This document shows, piece by piece, positions 16,005 through 16,064 of a stretch of 16,064 nucleotides of DNA. Both the position numbers and the translations under genes were made by a program. The stretch lies in contig DHEX01000139.1 in assembly GCA_002400085.1 (NCBI GenBank), forward strand, positions 8,508 through 24,571, given 5' to 3'. Origin of the DNA: Clostridiaceae bacterium UBA4839 (GTDB lineage Bacteria; Bacillota; Clostridia; Clostridiales; Caloramatoraceae). Under the pieces are notes generated by a model. It was not told the origin of the DNA. It did no database searches and saw only the letters and a list, made by a program, of their open reading frames with translations. Position 1 is the stretch's first letter. Each line of letters opens with the position of its first letter.

Positions 16005-16064
16005 GTCCTAGCATGTTGAAATAGCAATAATAAAATTATTTAGCTTAATTGAAAAAGTAACTTC

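Noticed and set aside
1..16064. CRISPR array, tRNA or rRNA genes, transposases, integrase or attachment-site repeats
   Set aside because: No regularly spaced repeats, no tRNA-like cloverleaf, no rRNA sequence and no transposase or integrase motifs were seen. How the defence block entered this locus is not visible in the window.

Overview
The window is AT-rich DNA with the codon habits (ATA, AGA, TTA), strong AGGAGG-type ribosome binding sites and gene content of a low-GC Firmicute. The closest fit is Clostridium or a close relative: the lipoprotein carries a GerMN-type domain, known from sporulation and germination proteins, and the Y-family polymerase is of the clostridial type. Apart from the first ~655 bases, every convincing gene lies on the minus strand.

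Layout. Bases 1-372 (+) hold the C-terminal end of a GH13 alpha-glucosidase, followed by a promoter and a 52-residue double-membrane-span peptide (497-655, +). After a convergent junction, the minus strand read from right to left is: a four-span membrane protein with its own promoter (15944-15438); a gene-free stretch of about 310 bp rich in strong helices, proposed here to be a structured noncoding RNA (about 15440-15144); a three-gene set matching the Shango anti-phage system (sngA TerB-like 15125-13236, sngB ATPase 13246-11918, sngC Lhr-like helicase 11918-9816); a complete type I restriction-modification system (hsdM 9765-8248, hsdS 8127-6847, hsdR 6812-3618); a YgjP/M48-type zinc metallopeptidase (3546-2833); a DinB-like Y-family DNA polymerase (2781-1507); and a GerMN-domain lipoprotein with its own promoter (1411-728).

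How it works together. sngA, sngB and sngC overlap by a few bases and are very probably translationally coupled. hsdM follows sngC after 50 bp with no visible terminator, so Shango and the type I system probably share one transcript of about 11.5 kb. A convincing intrinsic terminator sits after hsdR, only about 16 nt before the metallopeptidase start codon, so that gene can be expressed only by read-through. The window is therefore a two-layer defence island: HsdMSR recognises and cuts unmodified DNA, while Shango acts through a TerB-like protein, an ATPase and a DNA helicase.

The component families are known. The least explained parts are the structured RNA in front of sngA, the membrane anchor predicted at the SngA N-terminus, the terminator placed directly before the metallopeptidase, and the palindromic element between hsdM and hsdS. 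All functional calls come from motif recognition by eye; no database search was run.
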